Assembly: GCF_003143555.1 (NCBI RefSeq)
Contig: NZ_CP029347.1
Coordinates: 1,798,001 to 1,862,000 of the forward strand
Direction of reading: 5' to 3'
DNA: 64,000 nucleotides
Source of the DNA: Saliniradius amylolyticus
GTDB taxonomy: Bacteria > Pseudomonadota > Gammaproteobacteria > Enterobacterales > Alteromonadaceae
The notes beneath the pieces were generated by a model that worked only from the letters and a program-made list of their open reading frames with translations, searched no databases and had not been told where the DNA came from. This document shows, piece by piece, positions 35,479 through 44,202 of the stretch (the stretch's first letter is position 1; every line of letters begins with the position of its first letter). Made by a program: the position numbers and the translations under genes.

Positions 35479-36033
35479 GTGTCCACACATCAACATTATT
35501 CACGATTGAATATTCTGTTTCACTGGGTGATGGTAGCGCTGCTGATTGCAGTATACACCTGTGTTCTAGCCCATGAAGCCTTCCCCAAAGACAGCGAGCC
35601 CAGACAGTTACTGATGAGTCTGCACTTTATGCTGGGAGTGAGCGTGCTGTTTTTGGTGATATTTCGCATTATCGCCATACTCGTGCTACCGACACCGCCG
35701 ATTGAGCCTGCACCACCTAAATTGCAGTATGCCGCAGCCAGAGTGATTCATGTCGCTCTATACCTGTTTATGTTAGCAATGCCCATGGCTGGATGGCTGA
35801 TGCTCAACGGCTTTGGCAGTGCTGTGCCCTTTTATGGTCTGGAGTTACCCATTCTCATGGGTGAAAATGAGGCCCTGGCCAAGGACATTAAGGAAGTTCA
35901 CGAAACCGTGGGCGAAGCCTTTTACTACGTGATTGGTCTGCACGCCATCGCCGCCCTGTTTCATCATTATGTGTTAAGGGACAATACACTGAGTCGAATG
36001 CTGCCCTGGGTTAAGGCCCGACAACGATCTTAA
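35479..36033 (+). CDS. Cytochrome b561 family protein
   Basis: This 184-residue inner-membrane dihaem cytochrome b has four hydrophobic helices (about 12-30, 48-70, 88-108, 140-165). Candidate haem histidines lie in NILFHWVM, MSLHFMLG, ARVIHVALY and GLHAIAALFHH, the CybB/YodB pattern. It would carry electrons between quinol and a periplasmic partner; in some bacteria such proteins oxidise superoxide. The start is GTG with GGGAG nine bases before it. It is a single gene facing a rhomboid protease. Confidence 0.88.
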   Translation: MSTHQHYSRLNILFHWVMVALLIAVYTCVLAHEAFPKDSEPRQLLMSLHFMLGVSVLFLVIFRIIAILVLPTPPIEPAPPKLQYAAARVIHVALYLFMLAMPMAGWLMLNGFGSAVPFYGLELPILMGENEALAKDIKEVHETVGEAFYYVIGLHAIAALFHHYVLRDNTLSRMLPWVKARQRS

Positions 36034-36048
36034 CAGGAACACGGGGGG

Positions 36049-36723
36049 CTAGTGGCGTTGACTATCGTCATCGCCCCCGTCCTGCCATAACTCTCCGATG
36101 ACAGGGTCCTCCTGTTCGTCTGATTGCTCCCAGTCATAACGTTTACGCGCGGGCTTAGGATCGCGGCGAAACAGTAACACCGCCGCCAATACCCCCGCGA
36201 CCGCGCCAAAAAAGTGATACTCGAAAGAGACCTCAGGGGCCCGTGGGAAAATGGTCATCAGCATGGAGCCATACAGGAAAAACCCCACCATCATTAAACC
36301 AATGGAGCGCTTGTCGCGACGAATGATGCTGATCACCAATAGATAGAAAAAAATACCATGGGTCAGACCGCTGGCCCCCAAATGAGTCGCTTCCCGGGCG
36401 AACAGCCAGACCCCTGCGCCCGACAATAGCCAGATCATCCCCAGCGCCCACGGCCAGGAGCGAGGATATCCATACAACAACAAGCTCCCTAGCACCAGCA
36501 GCGGCAAAGTATTGCTATACAAGTGCTCTAACGAGCCGTGTAACAAGGGTGCCAGCAAGATGCCCCAGAGGCCGGTAAGATCTCCGACATGAACGCCCAT
36601 AAAACCCAGATCCATGGGCCAGAAGATCTCAAATAACTTAATCCACCACAGCAGGATCACAAAGGCCGTCGTCGCCAAGATGGCCGGACGAAAACGGCGG
36701 GGTTGGGCATAGGCTCGATTCAC
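36049..36723 (-). CDS. Rhomboid-family intramembrane serine protease
   Basis: This 224-residue membrane protease has six predicted helices. The catalytic dyad is visible: Ser118 in GASGLTHG (the GxSG motif) and His170 in FEYHFFGAVAG. The HLYSNTLPLLVLGSL segment near residue 65 is the usual His/Asn helix (HxxxN). The C-terminal 35 residues are charged and cytoplasmic (RRDPKPARKRYDWEQSDEQE). The start is GTG with GGAG eight bases before it. It would cut substrates within the inner membrane; the substrate is unknown. Confidence 0.9.
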   Translation of the reverse strand: MNRAYAQPRRFRPAILATTAFVILLWWIKLFEIFWPMDLGFMGVHVGDLTGLWGILLAPLLHGSLEHLYSNTLPLLVLGSLLLYGYPRSWPWALGMIWLLSGAGVWLFAREATHLGASGLTHGIFFYLLVISIIRRDKRSIGLMMVGFFLYGSMLMTIFPRAPEVSFEYHFFGAVAGVLAAVLLFRRDPKPARKRYDWEQSDEQEDPVIGELWQDGGDDDSQRH

Positions 36724-36841
36724 AATGACTCCGGATAACCATACTCACCGAGACATTGGGATAAAAGGAATAAAACACAAGTGCGTGTCTTCAAGGGAAA
36801 TCCGAAACCCGGCCTTTCCCTGAAGACATGCCGGTTTAGGG

Positions 36842-37372
36842 TTAGGTATTTTCGGCCAGTTTTTTCAGATTTTGCAGGCCGCTTTCAAAATCCGGCCCTA
36901 CGAGTGAGTCCATCATCAGTGCAAAATAACGGTTTACAGGATTAACACCGACATTACCGTAATCCATCCAGGTCACGCGGGTTCCCTGATCCGTAGGTCG
37001 TAATACCACCTCCCCGGTGCTGCCCATATCCAGCTCCGGAAAGCGCAGCTTATACACCAAACGCTTATTGGGCTCGGCTGCGATCACTTCCATCTCACCA
37101 TTGCCCTCGGTTTCGCTCTTCCAGCGGCTGATCATGCCGACCCCCTGCTCGGACCCGGAGTAACTGATCTTCATATCAGGATCCCGCTTAAACCAAACTC
37201 CCCATCGCTGCCATTGACGCAAGTCCACGACCATTGGATAAATCTCATCGGCAGGCGCTTCGATGATAACCTGACGCTCAACCTTAAAGTCACCGGGCAG
37301 CAAAAAGCCCGCTCCAAAAAACACCACCAGAATGATTGCCACGCCAATCAACAGTTTTTTCAATGCAGCCAT
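36842..37372 (-). CDS. SRPBCC-family protein with N-terminal membrane anchor
   Basis: This protein has 176 residues from ATG 37372; an upstream TTG start adds seven residues and has no ribosome site, while AAGGA lies nine bases before this ATG. An N-terminal helix (LKKLLIGVAIILVVFFGAGF) anchors it. The rest is the START-like fold of polyketide-cyclase/SRPBCC proteins, recognised by VERQVIIEAPADEIYPMVVD and MISRWKSE. Such proteins bind hydrophobic ligands; no catalytic role can be assigned. It stands alone next to the amidohydrolase. Confidence 0.75.
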   Translation of the reverse strand: MAALKKLLIGVAIILVVFFGAGFLLPGDFKVERQVIIEAPADEIYPMVVDLRQWQRWGVWFKRDPDMKISYSGSEQGVGMISRWKSETEGNGEMEVIAAEPNKRLVYKLRFPELDMGSTGEVVLRPTDQGTRVTWMDYGNVGVNPVNRYFALMMDSLVGPDFESGLQNLKKLAENT

Positions 37373-37527
37373 TTTCTCAATCCTTTTTGCCAAACCGCCT
37401 GTCGGATTTATAACATACCATTAACAAACCAAAAAACGAAAAATCGGCATCCCTAACCGGCTTTGGTTTGCAAAGCCTGTCGAATACAGTAACTTACAGC
37501 CGATACTCCGACTCACGGGAATTGATT

Positions 37528-39084
37528 ATGCGCACAGTATTGTTCGTTTTCGCTCTATGCATCACGATGACGCTTCACGCCGCCCCTGGCGCTAAGGCCC
37601 CAGCCCGCTCCGATGAGGGGCAGGGACCCCACGAGCGCCTTATCCTGAGAGGGGTTATCCTGATCAATGGCGAAGGCGCGCCGCCTCGCGGCCCACTGGA
37701 TATCGTGATCGAAGATGACCGTATTACCAATATTGTCAGCGTCGGCCACCCTGGTGTCCCGATCAAAGACGCCAAGCGCCCCAAAGCGAATGACGGTGAT
37801 AAAGAACTGAATTTAGAGGGACACTATGTGTTGCCCGGCTTCGTGGATATGCATGGTCATATTGGCGGCTCCGCCGATGACATTCCCGCCGAGTATGTCT
37901 TTAAGCTATGGCTGGCCCATGGCATTACTACCGTACGTGAACCCGGCAGTTTTAGCGGTCTGGACTGGGTGTTAGACCATGTCCATCGCAGCAAGGATAA
38001 TCGCATTGTCGCCCCGCGCATTGTTCCCTACCTGGGCTTTGGTATGGGTCGGGACACGCCCATCTATACCGCAGATCAAGCCAGAAATTGGGTTCAACAG
38101 GCCAAGGCGCGCGGGGCTAAAGGTATTAAGTTTTTCGGAGCGTCTCCCAAGGTGATGGAGGCGGCCCTGGATGAAGCGCGACAACAGGGCCTGGGCACCA
38201 TGATGCACCATGCGCAGCTCAACGTGATGAGCATGAATGCTCTGGATTCGGCGCGCCTGGGCCTGACAAGCATGGAGCACTGGTATGGGCTCCCAGAGGC
38301 TTTGTTTGAAGACAAGGTCATCCAGGACTATCCAAGCCATTATAATTACAACAACGAGCAGCACCGTTTCGCCGAGGCCGGTAGACTCTGGAAACAAGCG
38401 GCTAAACCGGGTTCGGAAAAGTGGCAATCGGTGCGCGATGAACTGATCGCACTGGACTTTACCATTGACCCCACCCTGACCATTTACGAAGCCAGTCGTG
38501 ATCTGATGCGCGAGCGTCAGGCCATCTGGCATAAAGACTATACCCTTCCCACCCTGTGGGAGTTTTTCCAACCCAGTCGCTATGCCCACGGGAGCTACTG
38601 GTTTGACTGGACCACGGCTGACGAAGTCGCCTGGAAGCAAAACTTTAGGCGCTGGATGACCTTTCTCAATGACTTTAAAAACCACGGCGGCCGGGTCACC
38701 ACCGGCTCCGACTCGGGCTATATTTACAAGATCTACGGCTTTGGCTACGTTCGTGAATTGGAGTTGTTGCAGGAAGCGGGCTTCCATCCGCTGGAAGTGA
38801 TTCAGGCCGCCACCTTAAATGGTGCCGAAGCACTGGGGATGGACGATAGCATTGGCTCTGTCGCGATTGGCAAGAAGGCTGATCTGGTGATCACTGAGCA
38901 CAACCCGGTCGCTAACTTCAAGGTTCTCTATGGTACCGGTCATTTCCGTTTAAATGACGATAACGAACCCACCCGGGTAGGTGGAGTCAAATATACCGTA
39001 AAAGATGGCATCATCTACGACGCCAGGGCCTTGTTAGAGGATGTCAGACAAATGGTTCAGAAGGCCCGCCAGGAACAGAAATAA
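37528..39084 (+). CDS. Secreted amidohydrolase-family enzyme
   Basis: This metal-dependent hydrolase has 518 residues from ATG 37528, where CGGGAA precedes the start and a signal peptide begins (MRTVLFVFALCITMTLHAAP). A frame from 37468 is not favoured. The HxH metal site is in GFVDMHGHIGG, further ligands are likely in MMHHAQLN and SMEHWYG, and the final Asp is in TTGSDSGY. The C-terminal strand domain contains IGSVAIGKKADLVI, typical of imidazolonepropionase-like and prolidase-like amidohydrolases of marine bacteria. It is probably periplasmic and acts on a peptide or cyclic amide. The next gene follows after 24 bases. Confidence 0.83.
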   Translation: MRTVLFVFALCITMTLHAAPGAKAPARSDEGQGPHERLILRGVILINGEGAPPRGPLDIVIEDDRITNIVSVGHPGVPIKDAKRPKANDGDKELNLEGHYVLPGFVDMHGHIGGSADDIPAEYVFKLWLAHGITTVREPGSFSGLDWVLDHVHRSKDNRIVAPRIVPYLGFGMGRDTPIYTADQARNWVQQAKARGAKGIKFFGASPKVMEAALDEARQQGLGTMMHHAQLNVMSMNALDSARLGLTSMEHWYGLPEALFEDKVIQDYPSHYNYNNEQHRFAEAGRLWKQAAKPGSEKWQSVRDELIALDFTIDPTLTIYEASRDLMRERQAIWHKDYTLPTLWEFFQPSRYAHGSYWFDWTTADEVAWKQNFRRWMTFLNDFKNHGGRVTTGSDSGYIYKIYGFGYVRELELLQEAGFHPLEVIQAATLNGAEALGMDDSIGSVAIGKKADLVITEHNPVANFKVLYGTGHFRLNDDNEPTRVGGVKYTVKDGIIYDARALLEDVRQMVQKARQEQK

Positions 39085-39108
39085 ACAGCAAAGGAAGATA
39101 AAATCTTA

Positions 39109-40689
39109 GTGAAGGATAACCTGCTAAACATCAGTATTATTGAGGATAATCAGGGGAGCCGGGCTCTGCTTGCGGACATGCTGCAAGGTCTCGGACAATC
39201 CTCGGTTAAGCGGTATAAAGACTGCGAGCAATTTCTGTCCGATCTCGAGCAGGCGCCAGATTTGGTGCTACTGGGTTATGATCTGGGTGGCACCTTTAAG
39301 GGCACCGAATTAGCTCGTTATTGCAGCCACAACCGTTTGGTTCCCGAGTGGACCCAGTTTGCTTTTATTACGAATTATCCCCAGAGAGTGTCAGCCGATC
39401 TGCCTCAGCGACTTTGCCCCGTCCCTATTTACCAAAAACCCATTTCGAACGGGCAATTAACTGAGCTTGTTAACAATACACGGCGACTGCTGGAAAAAAC
39501 CGGCCCTATCATCAAAGCCGCGCTGCACGCGCCCAGTCAGACGCTGGTGGATAAACTTACCTCAATTAGAAGCGAGGAACTCAAGCAACCCTTAAGAGAC
39601 GTGGTCATGAGTGTCCAGGCCACTGTTTTATTGCGTGCTGGTCATGGAAACCTTGCCTGGGAGTATGCCAGTGAACTGGAGACTCAGGAACTGAGCTACG
39701 AATTACAGCTCAATATTGCCTATCAACAGGGTGAGCAAACGACCTTGTTGGAGCTGCTCGATGAACTGGCCGGCAACGGTCTGCTCAGGCACAAGCAGTT
39801 GTTTTATCGACTCCGCCTGCTTAGCCGCCAGGCTCAGTACGGCGAGATGCTGGACGTCCTGGCTCAGATCAGGGACTCGGAGTTATCTCCCAGTCAAATC
39901 GTTCTTAAAGCCTACCTCCTCTATCTAAACAGCAGCTATGCCGAGGCTATGACCTACCTGGATGAGAGGCTGAACGCCATGGAACAGGACGATTATTACC
40001 TGAATACCTTGTTATGTTGGTCCCTGTGCCTGACTTTACTGGAGAGCCGCAGTACCGACTCTCCTCAGGAAGCGCTGAAGCGGCTCCACCAGTTTAAAGA
40101 CGAAGTAAAATGGCATTCGGTTGGTCGGGTATTCCAACGGTTTGAACGTCTGCTGGATTTAGCCATACTGGCCGTTACGCTCTATCGGAATAAGGGCGAA
40201 TCCGGCCAGGAATTAGATTTTAATGAACTCGAACACCTGCCCAAGATCAGCAGTGTGTTTGAATGTACCACGCTCGCTTTTATTTATATCCATCTGGACA
40301 GGTCTGACAATGCCAGCCAAATGCTGTTTGAAGCTGAGCAGTTTATCGCCCGAATGCAAACCTCACCCGAGCGGATCGCCGCCGGACTGTTACACAGGCA
40401 GCTCTTTACCATGTTGCATAAGAATCATCAGCAACAAGCTATGGAATACAACCGATGGGGGCTGACTTTTCGTCAGGATAAGCGCCCTTACCGCGCGCTC
40501 GCCCTGTTCGCCCGCGCCCACCAGCTTTGTCCCAGGGTGCCTGGTTTTTTGTTGAACCTGCTCACACTGATGCAACAGCTGGATTTGGCCCAGTTTTGGG
40601 AGGTTCAACAGGACACCCTGATTAACCATCTGAAACAACTGCCCCTGAGCGAGGCCGAACAACAGCGACTGGCTAAACTGCTGCAATAA
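39109..40689 (+). CDS. Receiver-like protein lacking the phospho-acceptor Asp, with helical repeats
   Basis: This is a 526-residue cytoplasmic protein with a GTG start. The first 125 residues form a response-regulator receiver fold: acidic pocket IIEDN, conserved Lys in IYQKPIS. The strand that should end in the phosphorylated Asp reads LVLLGYDLGG, with Gly where Asp is expected, so normal phosphorylation should fail. The remaining 400 residues are all helical with TPR-like periodicity (LHQFKDEV, LFARAHQLCP) and probably bind a protein. I do not recognise the overall family. It may act as a constitutive adaptor. The reading frame is clean, so it is not a decayed gene. Confidence 0.65.
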   Translation: MKDNLLNISIIEDNQGSRALLADMLQGLGQSSVKRYKDCEQFLSDLEQAPDLVLLGYDLGGTFKGTELARYCSHNRLVPEWTQFAFITNYPQRVSADLPQRLCPVPIYQKPISNGQLTELVNNTRRLLEKTGPIIKAALHAPSQTLVDKLTSIRSEELKQPLRDVVMSVQATVLLRAGHGNLAWEYASELETQELSYELQLNIAYQQGEQTTLLELLDELAGNGLLRHKQLFYRLRLLSRQAQYGEMLDVLAQIRDSELSPSQIVLKAYLLYLNSSYAEAMTYLDERLNAMEQDDYYLNTLLCWSLCLTLLESRSTDSPQEALKRLHQFKDEVKWHSVGRVFQRFERLLDLAILAVTLYRNKGESGQELDFNELEHLPKISSVFECTTLAFIYIHLDRSDNASQMLFEAEQFIARMQTSPERIAAGLLHRQLFTMLHKNHQQQAMEYNRWGLTFRQDKRPYRALALFARAHQLCPRVPGFLLNLLTLMQQLDLAQFWEVQQDTLINHLKQLPLSEAEQQRLAKLLQ

Positions 40690-40743
40690 GAGTTTCATCC
40701 AATATCACTATACTGGTTATTTTCATTGAACGAGCATAACAGC

Positions 40744-42321
40744 ATGCGTCACCTTTTTGCTTTGGTCATCTGTCTGGTCTTGCAGGCCTGCACCAGCCTG
40801 TCGCACACCCCTTCCGTCACCCGGGTCACCGTGCTGCATACCAATGACCACCATGGCCGGTTCTGGCGCAACGACGAGGGTGAATACGGCATGGCTGCCC
40901 GCTATAGCCTGATCGAGTCCATCCGCCGGGACGTAGCGTCTCAAGGCGGTGTGACCTTGTTATTATCAGGGGGCGATATCAACACCGGCGTTCCGGAGTC
41001 GGATATGCAAGACGCCAAACCCGACTTTTTGGGAATGAAGGCATTAGGCTACGACGCCATGGCTCTGGGCAACCACGAGTTCGATAATCCCATTGCCGTA
41101 TTACAACAACAGCAACAGTGGGCCGAATTTCCGTTTTTATCCGCCAACACTATAGTGGCCGACACAGGGAAGCCACTGTTCACTCCCTATACTCTGGTTG
41201 AAAAACGCGGCCTGCGCATAGCGATCATTGGGCTTACTACAACGGATACCGCCAAAATCGGTAACCCCGACTATACTCAGGCGCTACAATTTGTCTCACC
41301 TTTAGATGTCACGCCGGATTTAATTCAACGTATTAACACCCAACACGCCCCTGATATGCTGTTGGCACTGACCCACATGGGCCATTTTTCCGATGGCCAG
41401 CATGGCGGTAACGCTCCCGGCGATGTGACACTGGCCCGAGGCCTGCCACGAGGCTCGCTGAATGCCATCATCGGTGGTCACAGTCAGAACCCGGTGTGCA
41501 TGAAACAGCCTAACCGTTATCGTTTCCCCTATGAGCCAGACATGCCCTGTCAGCCCGACAGACAAAACGGTATCTGGATCATGCAGGCTTATGAATGGGG
41601 TAAATATGTAGGTCGGGCCGACTTTCGCTATCAGGGTGACAGGTGGGCACTGGAAAATTACCAATTGCTGCCGGTCAATCTAACGGGAGCCGCCCGACAA
41701 TACCCGGAAGCGCCCGAGATTCTTGAGTTACTGGAGCCCTTCCAGCGTCAAGGTCAGGCTCAATTAAATCAGGTACTTGGCTTTAGTGAAACGCACTTTA
41801 GTGGCGATCGACAATTGGTCCGGCAACGCCCGGCAGCGTTAGGCCGCCTAATTACTCAAGCCCAACAACACGCTGTCAATGCCGATCTGGCAGTGATCAG
41901 TGGTGGCGGGATCCGTGCTTCATTGCCGGCAGGCCCGGTGACCTACAAGGATGTGCTAAAAGTCCATCCTTTTGGAAACACCCTCACCTACGTGGATCTG
42001 AGTGGCAGGGAGCTGCGAGACTATATTCGCTCTGTTAATGCAATTGGCGCCAATGCCGGCGGTTATCCCCAGTGGTCTGAACTCAAGTGGCTCAAAAGCC
42101 AGCGTGGTGTTCAAACCCTCCTGATAGGCGACAGCCCCATCCTGGACGAGCAGCAATACCGGCTGGCTTTGAACAGCTTTAATGCCAGTGGCGGTGACGG
42201 TTATCCTCGTGTCGACCAACACCCAGGTTTTGTGGATACCGGCTTGGTGGACGCTCAGATACTGGCAAACTATATTCGACGAAACAGCCCGTTAAAAAAT
42301 CATCTGAGACTAAATGAATAA
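40744..42321 (+). CDS. 5'-nucleotidase / metallophosphatase lipoprotein (UshA-like)
   Basis: This protein has 525 residues from ATG 40744, which gives a lipoprotein signal (FALVICLVLQAC, lipidated Cys16); a TTG six codons upstream is less likely. The two-metal site is in VTVLHTNDHHGRF, LLSGGDINTG and ALGNHEFDNP. The C-terminal 5'-nucleotidase domain includes ISGGGIRASLPAG and VHPFGNTL, then NSFNASGGDGYPRV, the substrate-binding block of UshA. It probably dephosphorylates nucleotides or UDP-sugars in the envelope for salvage. It runs in the same direction as the genes on either side but with clear gaps. Confidence 0.9.
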   Translation: MRHLFALVICLVLQACTSLSHTPSVTRVTVLHTNDHHGRFWRNDEGEYGMAARYSLIESIRRDVASQGGVTLLLSGGDINTGVPESDMQDAKPDFLGMKALGYDAMALGNHEFDNPIAVLQQQQQWAEFPFLSANTIVADTGKPLFTPYTLVEKRGLRIAIIGLTTTDTAKIGNPDYTQALQFVSPLDVTPDLIQRINTQHAPDMLLALTHMGHFSDGQHGGNAPGDVTLARGLPRGSLNAIIGGHSQNPVCMKQPNRYRFPYEPDMPCQPDRQNGIWIMQAYEWGKYVGRADFRYQGDRWALENYQLLPVNLTGAARQYPEAPEILELLEPFQRQGQAQLNQVLGFSETHFSGDRQLVRQRPAALGRLITQAQQHAVNADLAVISGGGIRASLPAGPVTYKDVLKVHPFGNTLTYVDLSGRELRDYIRSVNAIGANAGGYPQWSELKWLKSQRGVQTLLIGDSPILDEQQYRLALNSFNASGGDGYPRVDQHPGFVDTGLVDAQILANYIRRNSPLKNHLRLNE

Positions 42322-42396
42322 AGCACTTCTTATCCTGAAACCGAATGGTTATCATGGCGCAACATCTACAGACCCAAAACACCATAAGTCGACCCT

Positions 42397-43452
42397 ATGC
42401 TGGAACGCCTAAAAGCTCTGTTTAACGGAAAACAACATTCTCAATCCTCCTCCACCATTGCTCCTGCAGGTGACGGCAACAACAGGACGAAGGTTGCCAG
42501 CGAGTCAGCGGACATTCCTTTAAATACCCCCAGTGCCAGATTCGGCGGCAGTGTTCAGGTTGAGTCATTGTTTTATGACGCAATGCTTGGCGTTGCTGGC
42601 AGTCAAGGCAAAGTGTCCGAAGACGAGCAAGCCATCTTACAACAGGTCGAACAAGCTTTAGACGATGTAGAGCGTATCGCCAATGAGGTGCTTAAATGTC
42701 CGGCCATGCTCGAAGAGATCGAGCGGGAACTGAACAGTCCCGACTATTCCGCCGCAGGTCTGGCCGATATTCTGGCCAATGACCCGCAGCTTGCAGCCAA
42801 TGTCGTGAAAATGGCCAACTCTCCGGCTCACAACCCCATTGGAAACGACATCACCTCATTGCAGCAGGCGATTTCCAGCTTAGGTGGCAACACCATCAAG
42901 AAACTGGTGGCCACGGCCTTGATTAAATCGCTGACCGACGTGCCCCGAATTTATGTCAAACGCTTTGGCCAGAAGATCTGGCAGCACTCCAGCCAAACGG
43001 CTCAAATCGCCGAATGGCTGGCCCCCATGCATGGGGTCGACCCAGACACGGCTTACTTCACCGGCCTGGTACATGATGTGGGTAAGATTGCGGTATTTAA
43101 GATCCTGGTGGAGTACCTGCGACAGGCCCATCCGGATGCGTCACCGTCCTCACAGCTATTTCGCTCGGCTCTGACCCGCCACTCGCTGCGTCTTTCAGCC
43201 AAGATTGTCAATAACTGGCAACTGCCGCCCATTGTCTGTGACGCGATTACCGCTCAGGTGGAGCCTGAACAGGTGGCGGAAGAAGCCAGGCTGTTGCTGG
43301 AGGCTAACCTGTATGCCGAGATATTAATGGCAATGGAACAGGATCTGCTGACCGAAGAAGACGCCGAAGACATTTGCCGCCTTCGACATATCTCCTCAGA
43401 AAAGCTCAGCGAGTGGATATCACAACAAACCGTCCCTAAGCCCTATTCGTGA
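42397..43452 (+). CDS. HDOD-domain protein
   Basis: This 351-residue cytoplasmic protein has a disordered polar N-terminus (about 1-60) and an HDOD domain (about 95-310). The block LADILANDPQLAANVVKMAN and the LQQAISSLGGNTIKKLVATA helix are typical, as is GLVHDVGKIAVF. HDOD proteins are HD-like proteins generally thought to lack phosphohydrolase activity and to act in signalling; some work with cyclic-di-GMP systems. The function is unknown. It lies 75 bases after the nucleotidase gene. Confidence 0.85.
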   Translation: MLERLKALFNGKQHSQSSSTIAPAGDGNNRTKVASESADIPLNTPSARFGGSVQVESLFYDAMLGVAGSQGKVSEDEQAILQQVEQALDDVERIANEVLKCPAMLEEIERELNSPDYSAAGLADILANDPQLAANVVKMANSPAHNPIGNDITSLQQAISSLGGNTIKKLVATALIKSLTDVPRIYVKRFGQKIWQHSSQTAQIAEWLAPMHGVDPDTAYFTGLVHDVGKIAVFKILVEYLRQAHPDASPSSQLFRSALTRHSLRLSAKIVNNWQLPPIVCDAITAQVEPEQVAEEARLLLEANLYAEILMAMEQDLLTEEDAEDICRLRHISSEKLSEWISQQTVPKPYS

Positions 43453-43520
43453 GACGGCGCCTGGCGCCGAACTCACTTATATCTTTAAGAGACATACCGT
43501 AATGCTGGTCGCTCAGAGTC

Positions 43521-44084
43521 TTAAGACTTTTTCAGATACTTAGCCAGCAGTACAATCCGCTGTCCATTGACCCGACCTTCGATATGCTCGGGGTTATCGG
43601 TCAGACTGATGCCTCTGACGGCCGTGCCTCGTTTGGCCGTAAACCCAGCCCCCTTCACATCCAAGTCTTTAATAATCACCACGTTATCCCCGGTTTGCAG
43701 GGACACGCCATTGCTATCCAGCGTTGGTTCACGGTCGCTGTCATCGCCCGCCTGTGCCCATTTTTCCAGTTCCGGATCCAAATACAGCATATCCAAAAGA
43801 TCCTGCGCCCAGACTTCACCGGACAGACGCTTTAACATTCTCCAGGCCATCACCTGCACGGCGGGTACCGTACTCCACATACTGTCGTTCAGGCAACGCC
43901 AGTGATTGACGTCCAGCTCGGCACCGGCTTGTGTTTGTTCCCGGCACGTCTCACAGGCGTAGATATGGTTATCCAGCCCGGCTTGTTCATAGGGTTCCAC
44001 CCCCAGGGCCGCCAAATTCTCATTGGCACCACATAGTTCACATTGATGATCGGCCCGCTCAGCCAGCGCAGATTCAAACGACAT
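43521..44084 (-). CDS. PhnA-domain (YjdM-like) protein
   Basis: This is a 187-residue protein. An N-terminal zinc-ribbon-like part has two Cys pairs (CELCGA and CETCRE), and the C-terminal PhnA domain is DSNGVSLQTGDNVVIIKDLD followed by KGAGFTAKRGTAVRGI. E. coli YjdM (formerly PhnA, 111 residues) holds only the shorter form; the longer N-terminal HNH/zinc-like region is common in marine bacteria. Despite the name, no phosphonate genes are near and the function is unsettled. It lies downstream of ahpF on the same strand but beyond its terminator. Confidence 0.85.
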   Translation of the reverse strand: MSFESALAERADHQCELCGANENLAALGVEPYEQAGLDNHIYACETCREQTQAGAELDVNHWRCLNDSMWSTVPAVQVMAWRMLKRLSGEVWAQDLLDMLYLDPELEKWAQAGDDSDREPTLDSNGVSLQTGDNVVIIKDLDVKGAGFTAKRGTAVRGISLTDNPEHIEGRVNGQRIVLLAKYLKKS

Positions 44085-44143
44085 CTGACAGTATCCTTAA
44101 TAATAAAAAGGGTATGATACCAAACGCCATTCTGAATAGGCAT

Positions 44144-44166
44144 AAAAAAGCCCCGCATAGCGGGGC
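44144..44166 (-). terminator. Rho-independent terminator of ahpF
   Basis: On the minus strand GCCCCGC-TAT-GCGGGGC is followed by six T residues. It lies 37 bases after the ahpF stop. A solo copy of the MITE end lies between the stop and this hairpin. Confidence 0.9.
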
Positions 44167-44170
44167 AAGA

Positions 44171-44189
44171 ATACCAATCCGTATAAAGG
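44171..44189. repeat. Solo copy of the MITE end sequence
   Basis: These 19 bases (ATACCAATCCGTATAAAGG) are identical to the outer end of the 265-base element at 32821. No matching inverted partner is present nearby, so it is a solo end or the remains of an excised or recombined copy. It sits inside the ahpF 3' untranslated region. Confidence 0.8.
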
Positions 44190-44202
44190 AAGTGTCGAGA
44201 TT

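Noticed and set aside
37972-38787. Long open frame (271 codons) on the minus strand inside the amidohydrolase gene
   Set aside because: It is antisense to a clear enzyme gene, has no ribosome site and no recognisable motif; it arises from codon bias on the other strand.
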